From assembly GCF_011057715.1 (NCBI RefSeq), contig NZ_LNGH01000002.1, positions 1 through 64,000 on the forward strand: a stretch of DNA of 64,000 nucleotides. The letters run 5' to 3'. Shown in pieces: positions 43,743 through 53,210 of this stretch. The DNA comes from Marinitoga sp. 38H-ov. Its GTDB lineage: Bacteria; Thermotogota; Thermotogae; Petrotogales; Petrotogaceae. Positions within the stretch are counted from its first letter, which is position 1. Each line of letters begins with the position of its first letter. The notes under the pieces were generated by a model. It searched no databases. It was not told where the DNA came from and saw only the letters and a list, made by a program, of their open reading frames with translations. The position numbers were made by a program, and so were the translations under genes.

Positions 43743-46700
43743 TATTTTCACCTCTTGTAATATGACTTCTATTTTTTAGTGTATAATCACCGGTCCATAA
43801 TAATAGACTACATAATTTTTGGTATTCGCAATAATCCCCATTCCCTATTATGCAAGAATAATATTTTTCATTAGAATTTTGTACATTATAACCTTTATCT
43901 TTTAAATAATCTAAAAATCTAAGCTTTAAATTGTTATTCTCATTAATAAAAGCAGGGAAAAATTCTGCATTTTTAATGGAATTAATAATATCATTAAACC
44001 AGTTTTCAAATTCTCTTAAGCTAACTTGTTCATATGATGTGGAATTTCCTGGATATTTAATATATATACTCTCATTTTCTATTTTTATCCATTGTAATGA
44101 TTTGTATTTTCCATTTATTTCACTCATTGGTAAAAAACTAAGAAAAGTTGATTTGTCTTTTATTAGTCTTTTCCATTCATCATTGTTTAATAGAAGTAAA
44201 TAATAAAAAAATAGTTGTTCTGATTGAAAACTATTTTTATTCTTATAATCAATAATAGAATATGTTTGTTCTTCATTTTTTTTATTTGGTTTTAATTCAT
44301 TTTTTTTGTATTCAAAAATTAAGTCTTCATTTAGCTCATCTATCCTATCAATTCTTGAAAATAAAGAATAGTTATTATAATCTCCTTTAATAGAATATTC
44401 GCTTTTTAATACCTTGTTATATAATATAGTTTTTTCTTCTTTATTTTTTGATCTTGCAGAACCAAAATAAATATAAGAGGTTATTAATTTTTCAATTACA
44501 TTCACTAATTCTACAGAAGTTTCTTCTATTTCAATTTCTTTTACTATATTATATGTTTTTAATTCTTCAACGCCGGAATTATCCCAAACATCATACGCAA
44601 TACTTTTTATTTCCTTATATAGTTCATCTGTATTTTGTAATTTGGTTTTTATATTATTATAACTGGGATATTTATCAAATAATTCTTTCATTATCTTATG
44701 TTTCAAATTACCTTTATAAAATATGGAAAAATCCTTATTTGTTTTTATTTTTGCTATATAATTTAAATAATATTTAAAAGGGCAGTCCACATATGTAGAT
44801 ATTTTATTGTGACTAATCTCTCCAATATCAAATTCTTCATTTAAAATCCAATTATTTTTTATATTGCTTAATTCATTTACTTCATCAATAATTTTATTAA
44901 TTTCATCTATATTAGAATTTAAATTATTATATGAAAAATACAATGCAGCTTGATTAAACGAATAAATTTCATTTGTATTTCCAGGAATGATTTCTTCACT
45001 TTTTGAAAGGAAATTATATTCTTGTATTTTAAATATTTTTTCAAAATCCTTTTCATATGGAGAAGATAATATTTCTTCTCCAGAAAGAGTAGCTTTTGGA
45101 TATGTGAAAATAATATTATCAGCAAAAATCATTGAAATATATAAATTTTCTCTAAATTGTAGTTCAGAAATTTTAGAATAATTATTATTTTCTGTAATAT
45201 ATGAAAGAAGTGGATTGATGCCTATAGATGGATAATTATTATCAGTAAAAGATACAAAAATCTTATATTTTTTGTATACAAATCTTGAATCATTTAAAGT
45301 AAAAATTTCCACAGTATTTGAGTAGCGTTCTGAAATTCTATATTTTTCCGTCTCTATTAAACTAGATAAAATATTATAGAATTTTGAAAGTTTGATATTA
45401 CCTGTAAGTAGTTTTTCTAAGTTTTTTTCTGTTTTTAATAATAATTCTTGAAACTTATATAACGCATTTAGTTCGCTTTCTACCTTTTCTAAGTTTTTAA
45501 AATTAATTATTCCAGCGTTTATCCAATTATTTAATAGTTTTCTATAATATGAAAGTTCAAAATCATTTTTATCTATTTCTTCTAAAAGATTAAATAGAGA
45601 TCCAAATAAAGAATATACTTCTTTTATTTCTTCCAACTGTTTTTCAAGTCTTTCTTTTTCATCTGAAAAATTAATTTCATCCTCTATTTCATTTATTCTT
45701 TTTTGCATTGTGTTCAACCATTTATTTTTTCTATTTTTTAATGAAGATTTTGGGAAATCATAGAATAAATTTAAATTTTTTAATATGTTTTCTATTTCAT
45801 CTATCGATAATGTTCTTTCTCCTCCATATCCTGTTTCTACTAATGCGATTAAATCATTTATCTCATATCCGGAATATTTCGTTTTTAAAGGTAATAATAA
45901 TTTTGAAACAACTAAGCTTTCTGAAAGTGGAATATCATTTTTTAATCTATATGGAACTTTTAACTCTTCAAAAAACTCTGCAAATGCATTTGCAGTTTGA
46001 CTATCAGGAACAATTATTCCGAAATCTTGAGGCTCAAAATTTTCATATAATATTTTTCTTTTTATTTCCTTTGCAATATTTTCTATTTCCAAAACATTAT
46101 TTTTAAATTTTGCTTTATAAAATTTGGTATTAGAAAAAATATTTTTCAAATCATTTATTTTATTATTAATAATAAAACCATTTTCTTCTAAAAACAATTG
46201 TATTCTATTTAAACTATCAAATGATTCTTCATTTACTGAATTCCAAGCAAGAAAATATACATTATCAAACATATTAAATAATACATTTAATACTTTCAGT
46301 AAAATAGGTTGTAAGTCGAAAAAACCACCAATTACCAAAGTATTTCCTAGCTTTTTTTTAACTTTTGAAAAATCTTCATAAAACCACTTAAATACGCTAA
46401 TTTGATCGTAGTTTTTATTTTCTGTCCTTGAATTATCAAACTTTTCATTTAATATATTTTCTAATTTTTCCTCTAAATGTTTATATAATTTTAATAATCT
46501 GTCATCACTTTCAATATCTTTATCTATTTCAGAATATAACTTATTTTTTTCAATAATATCTTTTTCTGATATTCTATTAATTTCCCATTTTCTTTCAAAA
46601 ATTTCTAATAAATATTCAATTGACTGTTTTGATTTAGATAAAGTTTTTATATAATTTTTAAATTCGATATTATTTTTTTCTATTTCTATTAAGTCCTCTA

Positions 46701-46986
46701 ACTCTTTTGCTATATAGGCTTTTAAAAATTCTCTATCAATAAAAAGCGAAGATGGTTCATATTTTTTAAATAATTCAACAATATATTGATTTATAACCCT
46801 AAATGCATCTCTATTTAATGTTTTATTTATTTTTTTTGCTACATTTTCTGCTACTTGTTTTACATAATCGCCTGAAGGCCCAAGAAATACAAAATTTAAT
46901 GGATCTGATTCATATATTGGGATCAAAAAATTTGAAATATTCTCAAAATGTTTTTTATTTAAATCAATAATAATAGCTTTTTTCAT
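43735..46986 (-). CDS. addB: AddB-like nuclease subunit
   Basis: This 1,083-residue protein is co-encoded with addA. The N-terminal Walker A position reads FVFLGPSGDYVKQ and lacks the GKT/S, so ATP binding there is doubtful. The C-terminal nuclease has YSIIDYKNKNS with Asp and Lys. Fe-S cysteines appear as one in YVDCPFKYYLNY and three in SCIIGNGDYC then EYQKLC, giving C-x7-C-x5-C in place of the usual C-x2-C-x5-C. It is therefore a divergent AddB with structural and nuclease roles. It is the first gene of the operon and overlaps addA. Confidence 0.88.
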   Translation of the reverse strand: MKKAIIIDLNKKHFENISNFLIPIYESDPLNFVFLGPSGDYVKQVAENVAKKINKTLNRDAFRVINQYIVELFKKYEPSSLFIDREFLKAYIAKELEDLIEIEKNNIEFKNYIKTLSKSKQSIEYLLEIFERKWEINRISEKDIIEKNKLYSEIDKDIESDDRLLKLYKHLEEKLENILNEKFDNSRTENKNYDQISVFKWFYEDFSKVKKKLGNTLVIGGFFDLQPILLKVLNVLFNMFDNVYFLAWNSVNEESFDSLNRIQLFLEENGFIINNKINDLKNIFSNTKFYKAKFKNNVLEIENIAKEIKRKILYENFEPQDFGIIVPDSQTANAFAEFFEELKVPYRLKNDIPLSESLVVSKLLLPLKTKYSGYEINDLIALVETGYGGERTLSIDEIENILKNLNLFYDFPKSSLKNRKNKWLNTMQKRINEIEDEINFSDEKERLEKQLEEIKEVYSLFGSLFNLLEEIDKNDFELSYYRKLLNNWINAGIINFKNLEKVESELNALYKFQELLLKTEKNLEKLLTGNIKLSKFYNILSSLIETEKYRISERYSNTVEIFTLNDSRFVYKKYKIFVSFTDNNYPSIGINPLLSYITENNNYSKISELQFRENLYISMIFADNIIFTYPKATLSGEEILSSPYEKDFEKIFKIQEYNFLSKSEEIIPGNTNEIYSFNQAALYFSYNNLNSNIDEINKIIDEVNELSNIKNNWILNEEFDIGEISHNKISTYVDCPFKYYLNYIAKIKTNKDFSIFYKGNLKHKIMKELFDKYPSYNNIKTKLQNTDELYKEIKSIAYDVWDNSGVEELKTYNIVKEIEIEETSVELVNVIEKLITSYIYFGSARSKNKEEKTILYNKVLKSEYSIKGDYNNYSLFSRIDRIDELNEDLIFEYKKNELKPNKKNEEQTYSIIDYKNKNSFQSEQLFFYYLLLLNNDEWKRLIKDKSTFLSFLPMSEINGKYKSLQWIKIENESIYIKYPGNSTSYEQVSLREFENWFNDIINSIKNAEFFPAFINENNNLKLRFLDYLKDKGYNVQNSNEKYYSCIIGNGDYCEYQKLCSLLLWTGDYTLKNRSHITRGENNA

Positions 46987-47095
46987 AAAATCCCTCCAAA
47001 ATCATTATTTATAAAATTATATCATAATTACATAAAACATTAAAAAAAATTATATATATGATATAATTAAAAAAAAATATATTTAGGTGATAAAA

Positions 47096-49312
47096 ATGTT
47101 TTTAGATTTTCTTTATAATTATAATTTAACTAAAGATCAAAAATATGTAGCTATAGAATTAGATAAATTTATTTATAACTCTTTAGATTTTTTAATTATT
47201 CAAGGTAGTGCTGGTACTGGTAAAACATTTTTAATTTCTCAGTTTGTAAAATATCTACATAGAAAAAATTTAAACTTTATGATTTTAGCTCCCACAGGAA
47301 GAGCGGCTAAAATCATTTATATGAAGTCAAATTTTAAAGCTAAAACTATCCATAGCGAAATTTATAGCTTATTTCATAAAGAGATAAATTTAAATAATGA
47401 TGAAATTAAAATTTATTTTAAATTAAAAGACACAATTTATAATAACACAATTTTTATATTAGACGAAAGCTCTATGATATCAGACACACATCAATTAGAT
47501 GATAATTTGATATTTGGTAGTGGAAAAATCTTATCTGATCTTATAAATTATATAAAAATGGGGAAATCTAATAAAATAATATTTTTAGGAGATGAATATC
47601 AACTTCCTCCAATAAACTCAAGATATTCTCCAGCTCTAAATATTGAATATATTGAAAAAAATTTTAATATAAAAGGAGAAAAACTATTTCTAAATGAGGT
47701 TATTAGACAAAAAAGTGAAAGTTATATTTTAAAAAACGCTAATAAAATTAAAGAAAATATTAATAATAATACTTTTATTAATCTAAAACTTGAATACAAT
47801 AATAATTTTATCAAGACTGATTTATTCACAAACAAATATAATTATAAAGAACTTGGAAAAGATATAATAATAACCTCAACAAATGAAAAAGCTATAGAAT
47901 ATAATTTAAAAATTAGAAATAAATTAGGATTTAAAAATAAAATTGAAATAGGCGATATATTATTAAATACAAAAAATACCTATTTTAATGAAAAAACTAT
48001 ATTTAATGGAGAATTTTTTAAAGTCATTGATATATTAAACCATGAAAAAAAAGATGCTTTTGTCGGAAAGAATGAACATATAATTTTAGATTTTTATGAT
48101 TTGGCTTTAAAAAATGTATTTTCAGATGAAATTATAAAATTTAAAATAATATCAAATTCATTATTTTCAAAAAATACAGATATAGATATTAATTTAAAAA
48201 AAGCTATCTATAGTTTTTGTATAAATAACTTATCTCAAGAAACAAAATTACCATTAGATTTTATTATAAGAATTATGGAAAATGATCCATACTTTAATGC
48301 TTTACATGTGAAATATGGTTATGCTATAACAGCACATAAAGCACAAGGCGGTGAATGGGATAAAGTATTTATTGATCCATATTATTATAATTCACCAAAA
48401 ACAAAAGAATATTATCAATGGCTATATACAACTATAACAAGGGCAAAGAAGTGTGTATATATTAAAGAATTACCTATAAGAACATTTCCATATAACAAAT
48501 TGAAATTAAAGAATGATTTTTATATAAAGAAAAATATAAATATTTCTTATAATTTAAATTTTTCAAATTCTCATTTAAAAGAATTATATCTTGCTTTTAG
48601 AGATATAATTTCAGATAAATATTTTGAAATAATCGGTGTTGAACATTTTAAATATCAAGAAATATATTATATAAAAAAGAACAATGAATATTTAAAAGTT
48701 CAATTATATTATAATAAAAATTTCGAACCTACACGGTTAAAGGTAATGGAATCAACAGATGAAAAAACAGCTTTTGAATTTTTAAATATATTTGATTTAG
48801 AAAAACAAAATAATATGGAAGAATTACAGAAAAATGATATAGAAAAAAATAATTATATAGAAAACGAAAAATGTATAAAAATTTATATAGATGGCAGTTA
48901 TGATCATAATATTAGAAAATTTGGAGCGGGATTTGTAGTTTTAAAAGATACTATTGAGAAATATTGGAAAGGATATATAAAAGAAGAGTATATAAAACAT
49001 AGGAACGTGGCTGGAGAAATATTTGCAGCATTACTTGCATTTGAATATGCAAAAAATGAAAATTTAAAATGTATTGAAATAAATTATGATTATGAAGGTA
49101 TAGAAAAATGGGCTTTAGGTCTATGGAAAACAAATGCGGATTTAACAAAAATATATAAAGAAAAATATAACTATTATTGTAATTTCTTTAAAATAAGATT
49201 CAAAAAGATAAAATCACATTCTGGAGAAAAATATAATGAAATATCTGATGAACTAGCAAAAAAAGCAGTTTATGAAGAAAATTATAATGTAAAATACGAT
49301 ATTGATATATAG
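47096..49312 (+). CDS. RecD-like SF1B helicase fused to RNase HI
   Basis: This 738-residue protein has an N-terminal helicase: QGSAGTGKT at 36-44, ILDESSMIS (II), FLGDEYQLPP (III) and HKAQGGEWDKVFIDP before YTTITRAKKC (V-VI), as in RecD/TraA proteins. The C-terminus is an RNase HI domain with the full DEDD set: Asp599 in IYIDGSY, Glu641 in AGEIFA, Asp665 in NYDYEG, Asp718 in ISDELA, and His708 in KSHSGE. A helicase able to expose RNA-DNA hybrids joined to an RNase H suggests R-loop or primer removal. The ATG at 47096 follows AGGTGA. Divergent from the addB operon. Confidence 0.92.
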   Translation: MFLDFLYNYNLTKDQKYVAIELDKFIYNSLDFLIIQGSAGTGKTFLISQFVKYLHRKNLNFMILAPTGRAAKIIYMKSNFKAKTIHSEIYSLFHKEINLNNDEIKIYFKLKDTIYNNTIFILDESSMISDTHQLDDNLIFGSGKILSDLINYIKMGKSNKIIFLGDEYQLPPINSRYSPALNIEYIEKNFNIKGEKLFLNEVIRQKSESYILKNANKIKENINNNTFINLKLEYNNNFIKTDLFTNKYNYKELGKDIIITSTNEKAIEYNLKIRNKLGFKNKIEIGDILLNTKNTYFNEKTIFNGEFFKVIDILNHEKKDAFVGKNEHIILDFYDLALKNVFSDEIIKFKIISNSLFSKNTDIDINLKKAIYSFCINNLSQETKLPLDFIIRIMENDPYFNALHVKYGYAITAHKAQGGEWDKVFIDPYYYNSPKTKEYYQWLYTTITRAKKCVYIKELPIRTFPYNKLKLKNDFYIKKNINISYNLNFSNSHLKELYLAFRDIISDKYFEIIGVEHFKYQEIYYIKKNNEYLKVQLYYNKNFEPTRLKVMESTDEKTAFEFLNIFDLEKQNNMEELQKNDIEKNNYIENEKCIKIYIDGSYDHNIRKFGAGFVVLKDTIEKYWKGYIKEEYIKHRNVAGEIFAALLAFEYAKNENLKCIEINYDYEGIEKWALGLWKTNADLTKIYKEKYNYYCNFFKIRFKKIKSHSGEKYNEISDELAKKAVYEENYNVKYDIDI

Positions 49313-49322
49313 GAGGTATAAA

Positions 49323-49880
49323 ATGAATATATTAGAATTAGCAAAAAACAGAAAAACAGTCAGAAAGTTTTCTAAGGATATTCCACCAATAGAAGATATA
49401 AAATATGCTATAAATATTGCAAAAGAAGCCCCATCTGGAAAAAATGATCAACCTTGGTTATTTATTTTAATAACAAACAAAGAAGAAAAAGTAAAAATTA
49501 GAGAAATTTGTGAAAAAGGAGAAAAAGCTTTTTATAAAAATTCTAAAGGCAGATTAAAAGAATGGTTGGATAAAATGAGCTTTTCTTGGGAAAAAGATTT
49601 TTTATCAGAAGCCCCATATTTATTATTTGTATTTTCAAATTCAAAATCACCATTCTCAAAAGAATCTGTATGGATATCAATTGGTTACTTACTTTTAGCG
49701 TTGGAAGAAAAAGGATTATCAACAGTTACATATACGCCTTCTAATTATAATGAAATATCAAGATTTATAAATCCACCAGAAAATTACAAACTTGAAGTAA
49801 TACTTCCAATTGGATACTCAATAGATAATAAACATAAATACGCAAGAAAAGATTTAGAAGATATTCTCATAATAAGATAA
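49323..49880 (+). CDS. Nitroreductase-family flavoprotein
   Basis: This 185-residue FMN-dependent oxidoreductase starts MNILELAKNRKTVRKFSKD, with the FMN-phosphate Arg motif, and continues with EAPSGKNDQPWLF. It follows the RecD-RNase H gene by 10 bases with AGGAGGT, so it is co-transcribed. Substrate unknown. Its stop lies in a long hairpin shared with mog. Confidence 0.9.
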   Translation: MNILELAKNRKTVRKFSKDIPPIEDIKYAINIAKEAPSGKNDQPWLFILITNKEEKVKIREICEKGEKAFYKNSKGRLKEWLDKMSFSWEKDFLSEAPYLLFVFSNSKSPFSKESVWISIGYLLLALEEKGLSTVTYTPSNYNEISRFINPPENYKLEVILPIGYSIDNKHKYARKDLEDILIIR

Positions 49881-49905
49881 ATGACACTATAATGTCATTT
49901 ATCTT
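49874..49905. terminator. Long hairpin covering both convergent stop codons
   Basis: AAGATAAATGACA and TGTCATTTATCTT form a perfect 13-bp stem with a 6-nt loop. The nitroreductase stop lies in the left arm and the mog stop in the right arm. It probably terminates both transcripts. Confidence 0.7.
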
Positions 49906-50381
49906 GCACAATCACCGCCAATATTATTAATTTTTTTTACTGCATGAGGGATTGCAGGTAATAGTACATTTAAATTTTTCTTTACAGCTTTTGGGCTTCC
50001 AGGTAAGTTTATAATAATAGTATTTTTTGCTACACCAACAATAGCTCTTGATAACATCCCATGAGGAGTATGTTTTAATGCTTCAACTATCATAGCAATT
50101 TCCATTCCATAAATTCTTCTTTCAATAACCTCCAAAGTAGCTTCTGGTGTAACATCTCTAGGTGTTAATCCTGTGCCACCTGTAGTTAAAATAATGTCTA
50201 TATCTTTATTTATTAATTCTTTTAATTCTTTAGTTATTAAATCTTTTTCATCCGGTAAAATTTTATATCCAACTAATTCTCCATTTATAGAATTCATAAT
50301 TTCTTGTATTACTTTTCCACTTATATCCTCTCTTTCACCTTTTGAACCTTTATCACTTAAGGTTAATACATAATATTTCAT
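49899..50381 (-). CDS. mog: MogA/MoaB-family molybdopterin adenylyltransferase
   Basis: This ~160-residue protein has the motif LTTGGTGLTPRDVTPEAT and a C-terminal NTIIINLPGSPKAVKKNL. It adenylates molybdopterin before metal insertion by MoeA. MoaB and MogA cannot be separated here; the lineage's use of tungsten suggests a MoaB-like role. Last gene of the tungsten/molybdenum operon; its start abuts the moaC stop. Confidence 0.92.
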   Translation of the reverse strand: MKYYVLTLSDKGSKGEREDISGKVIQEIMNSINGELVGYKILPDEKDLITKELKELINKDIDIILTTGGTGLTPRDVTPEATLEVIERRIYGMEIAMIVEALKHTPHGMLSRAIVGVAKNTIIINLPGSPKAVKKNLNVLLPAIPHAVKKINNIGGDCAR

Positions 50382-50854
50382 CAATTATCACCTCTTTTAA
50401 AATGTCCGCTTTTTCCTCCATCTTTTTCTAAAAGATATATTTCAGTGATTTCCATTTCTTTGTCAATTGCTTTACACATATCATATATTGTTAAAGCTGC
50501 TATGCTAACGGCAGTTAACGCTTCCATTTCTATCCCAGTTTTTGATTCTGTTTTTGCTAAAGAAAAAATCTCTATATTATCTTCATTTATTTTAAACTCT
50601 ATCTCTATTTTAGAAATAAAAATATTATGACACATAGGTATCAATTCAGAGGTTTTTTTAGCCCCCATAATTCCTGCAATTTTGGCTGTTGTTAAAACAT
50701 TCCCTTTAAAAATATCGCCATTTAATATAGCTTTCAATGTTTCTTTTTTCATTATAATTTTGCCATGTGCTTTAGCTATTCTAGAAGTAATTTCCTTATT
50801 TGAAACATCAACCATTTTCACATTTCCATTTTCATCTAAATGAGTAAAATTCAT
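50381..50854 (-). CDS. moaC: Cyclic pyranopterin monophosphate synthase MoaC
   Basis: This 157-residue protein converts the MoaA product to cyclic pyranopterin monophosphate. Conserved segments are LIPMCHNIFISKIEIEF, TGIEMEALTAVSIAALTIYDMCKA and the catalytic Lys loop EKDGGKSGHF. Two bases separate it from moaA. Confidence 0.95.
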   Translation of the reverse strand: MNFTHLDENGNVKMVDVSNKEITSRIAKAHGKIIMKKETLKAILNGDIFKGNVLTTAKIAGIMGAKKTSELIPMCHNIFISKIEIEFKINEDNIEIFSLAKTESKTGIEMEALTAVSIAALTIYDMCKAIDKEMEITEIYLLEKDGGKSGHFKRGDN

Positions 50855-50855
50855 A

Positions 50856-51797
50856 TTATCCTCCCATCTTATGCATAGGTGTAATTTTTTTAATTTCGTT
50901 TAAATAATGTTTTTGAGGTTTTTCTAAAACTGCCATTTGTATTCTTTTTTCTAAAGATTTTTCATTATAAAAATAATTTTTAAGTGAAACATGATAATCA
51001 AAGGCAAGACAAGGATAAATATCTCCTTTAGCAGAGATTCTAATTTTATTGCATAATGAACAAAAATTATGTGTAATAGCAGATATAAACCCAATGTAAG
51101 AATTTAATTCTTTTACAATATAATATTTTGAAGGACCAATTCCAATATTTTTGTTATATGGAATTAATGTATATTTTTCTTCAATTTTTGCTTTAAGAAT
51201 ATCCTCGCTTATAAAATCATCATCGTTATAATTATTTCCAATAGGCATTAATTCTATAAACCTAATAGGTATTTTGTGATTAGCAGCAAAAGCTATTAAA
51301 TCAAAAACTTCACTTAAATTCGTTTTTTGAATTACTGTATTTATTTTTACATTTAAACCTATTTCTAAAGATTTTTCTAGTCCTAAAAGAACATTATTTA
51401 GGTCATCTCTTTTTGTGATTTTTTTAAACGTATATCTGTTTAATGAATCGAGACTAAAATTTACATTTTCCAAACCATTCTTTTTTAAGTCTTTGGCAAG
51501 AATATTCATTAAAGATCCATTAGTAGTAATACTAAATTTACCAAATGTTTCTTGAATTATTTTCGATATATCAATAATATCTTTCCTGAGAGTTGGTTCT
51601 CCCCCAGTTAGCCTTATATTTTTGAATTCTAAATTCTTTAATGTACGTACTAAAATTCTAATTTCATCTAAAGAAAGTAATTCTTCTTCTTTCATAAATT
51701 TAGCGTTTTCATCCATACAATAATTGCATCTGAAATTACATTTATCAGTAATAGATAATCTGACATAATCAATTTCTCTATTATATTTATCAATCAT
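50856..51797 (-). CDS. moaA: GTP 3',8-cyclase MoaA
   Basis: This 313-residue radical SAM enzyme has N-terminal CNFRCNYC, GGEPTLRKD, a C-terminal second cluster motif FCSLCNKIRISAKGDIYPC and the essential terminal Gly-Gly (KMGG). It starts pterin cofactor synthesis from GTP. The ATG at 51797 follows GAGGTAA; upstream in-frame codons overlap wtpB and lack a site. Confidence 0.95.
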   Translation of the reverse strand: MIDKYNREIDYVRLSITDKCNFRCNYCMDENAKFMKEEELLSLDEIRILVRTLKNLEFKNIRLTGGEPTLRKDIIDISKIIQETFGKFSITTNGSLMNILAKDLKKNGLENVNFSLDSLNRYTFKKITKRDDLNNVLLGLEKSLEIGLNVKINTVIQKTNLSEVFDLIAFAANHKIPIRFIELMPIGNNYNDDDFISEDILKAKIEEKYTLIPYNKNIGIGPSKYYIVKELNSYIGFISAITHNFCSLCNKIRISAKGDIYPCLAFDYHVSLKNYFYNEKSLEKRIQMAVLEKPQKHYLNEIKKITPMHKMGG

Positions 51798-51802
51798 ACG
51801 AA

Positions 51803-52579
51803 TTACCTCGATTCTGTATATTTCCATATATTTTGAATTATCCTTATAACAATAAAAATAATCATCGACATAATAAATATTAAAGCCGTAATAGCCAAGG
51901 CTTGTTTAAGACCATAACCTTGGAATTTGTCATAAGTTAGTACAGATAATGTCATTGGATAATAAGCTAATATAGCTACAGCACCAAATTCTGAAATCCC
52001 TCTAGCCCACATTAACAATGCACCAGTGAGTATGTCGTGTTTTATTAAAGGTAGAGATACATAAAAAAATGCTTTAAAAGGTGTTGCTCCTAAAGAGCGA
52101 GCTACTTTTTCATAACGAATATCTACTTTTTTAAACCCTTCCTTCACTGAGTTAACTAATATACTAAAACTTAAAAATCCCATAGCAGCAACTACACCCC
52201 AAAATGTTTGTACAAAAGAAATACCTATTATTGATGCGCCTTTTCCTAAAACAGATGAACGTCCTAATGTCATTAATAATGCTATACCAGCTGCTGTATG
52301 CGGAATTGTTTGCGGAATATCTATTATCGCCTCAAAAAGACTTTTTAATGGAAAATTATACCTTGTTATAGCATATGCAAAGGGTATTCCAAATATTATA
52401 GCAAATATAGTTGCAACTAATGCAGCTAAAAATGTAGTTTTAACAGCGTTTAAAAATTCAGGTGTTTTGAAAATTTCAAATAATAATTTATAATCTACAT
52501 TTAAAAAAACAGTTATAAAAGGTAAAATGATGAAAATAATAAATAATAAACTAATAGTTATAATTATATTCTTGAACAT
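51803..52579 (-). CDS. wtpB: Tungstate/molybdate-type ABC permease
   Basis: This 258-residue permease has about six helices and the ABC contact motif ARSLGATPFKAFFYVSLPLIK. DIPQTIPHTAAGIALLMTLG is typical of ModB/WtpB/TupB. The ATG at 52579 follows GGAGGAAC located inside the end of wtpC, a 29-base overlap. Transport of W or Mo oxyanion is inferred from the neighbours. Confidence 0.92.
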   Translation of the reverse strand: MFKNIIITISLLFIIFIILPFITVFLNVDYKLLFEIFKTPEFLNAVKTTFLAALVATIFAIIFGIPFAYAITRYNFPLKSLFEAIIDIPQTIPHTAAGIALLMTLGRSSVLGKGASIIGISFVQTFWGVVAAMGFLSFSILVNSVKEGFKKVDIRYEKVARSLGATPFKAFFYVSLPLIKHDILTGALLMWARGISEFGAVAILAYYPMTLSVLTYDKFQGYGLKQALAITALIFIMSMIIFIVIRIIQNIWKYTESR

Positions 52580-53210
52580 TTTGTTCCTCCGATAAAATTC
52601 CATTATTTATTTTAAATACTCTACAATCATTTATTATTTCATTCCTATCATGTGTAACATGTATAGTTGTTAATTTATATTCTAAATTTAATTCGTGTAA
52701 TAATTTTAAAATATCTTTTTTAGTATCTTGATCTAGCGCGGACAAAGGTTCATCTAAAAGAAGTATTTTGGGTTTTATTACCAATGCTCTTGCTAATGCA
52801 ACACGTTGTTTTTCCCCTCCAGATAAATTTTGTATATTTCTGTTTAGTAATTTTCCTATACTTAACTTAGATACTATATAATTTAAAAAATTTTTATCAT
52901 AATTTTTTTTCATTTTCAATCCGAACTCGATATTTTTTTTTACATTCAAATGTGGAAATAAGTGATAATTTTGATACATAAATCCAACATTCCTTTTTTC
53001 TGGAGGTAATGAAATTACATTTTTATTATCAAAAAAAATTTCACCAGATTTAGGAATAATAAAACCAGCTATACTTTCTAATAATAAAGTCTTGCCTGAA
53101 CCAGTAGGTCCAATAATATAAATATATTCACCAGATTTTATTTTTAAATTATCAATTTTTAATTCAAATTTATCTAATTTGATAAATATATTTTTAATAT
53201 ATAAATTCAT
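52551..53210 (-). CDS. wtpC: Tungstate/molybdate-type ABC ATPase
   Basis: This 219-residue ATPase has IIGPTGSGKTLLL, LSGGEKQRVALARAL, LLLDEPLSALD and IHVTHDRNE. It is short: the C-terminal MOP/TOBE regulatory part found in ModC is missing. Its start touches the stop of wtpA. Confidence 0.92.
   Translation of the reverse strand: MNLYIKNIFIKLDKFELKIDNLKIKSGEYIYIIGPTGSGKTLLLESIAGFIIPKSGEIFFDNKNVISLPPEKRNVGFMYQNYHLFPHLNVKKNIEFGLKMKKNYDKNFLNYIVSKLSIGKLLNRNIQNLSGGEKQRVALARALVIKPKILLLDEPLSALDQDTKKDILKLLHELNLEYKLTTIHVTHDRNEIINDCRVFKINNGILSEEQNVQEYNYNY

Noticed and set aside
45978-45995. An 18-bp palindrome of TGCAAAT half sites resembling the Zur operator
   Set aside because: It lies deep inside the addB coding sequence, has a 2-bp instead of 1-bp centre, and encodes an ordinary ANAFA stretch. 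A chance match is more likely than a regulatory site.
36654-46986. Many 60-196-codon + strand ORFs inside sbcC, sbcD, addA and addB
   Set aside because: They are antisense shadows of Lys/Glu/Asn-rich coding regions and give Phe/Ser/Leu-rich products without ribosome binding sites.
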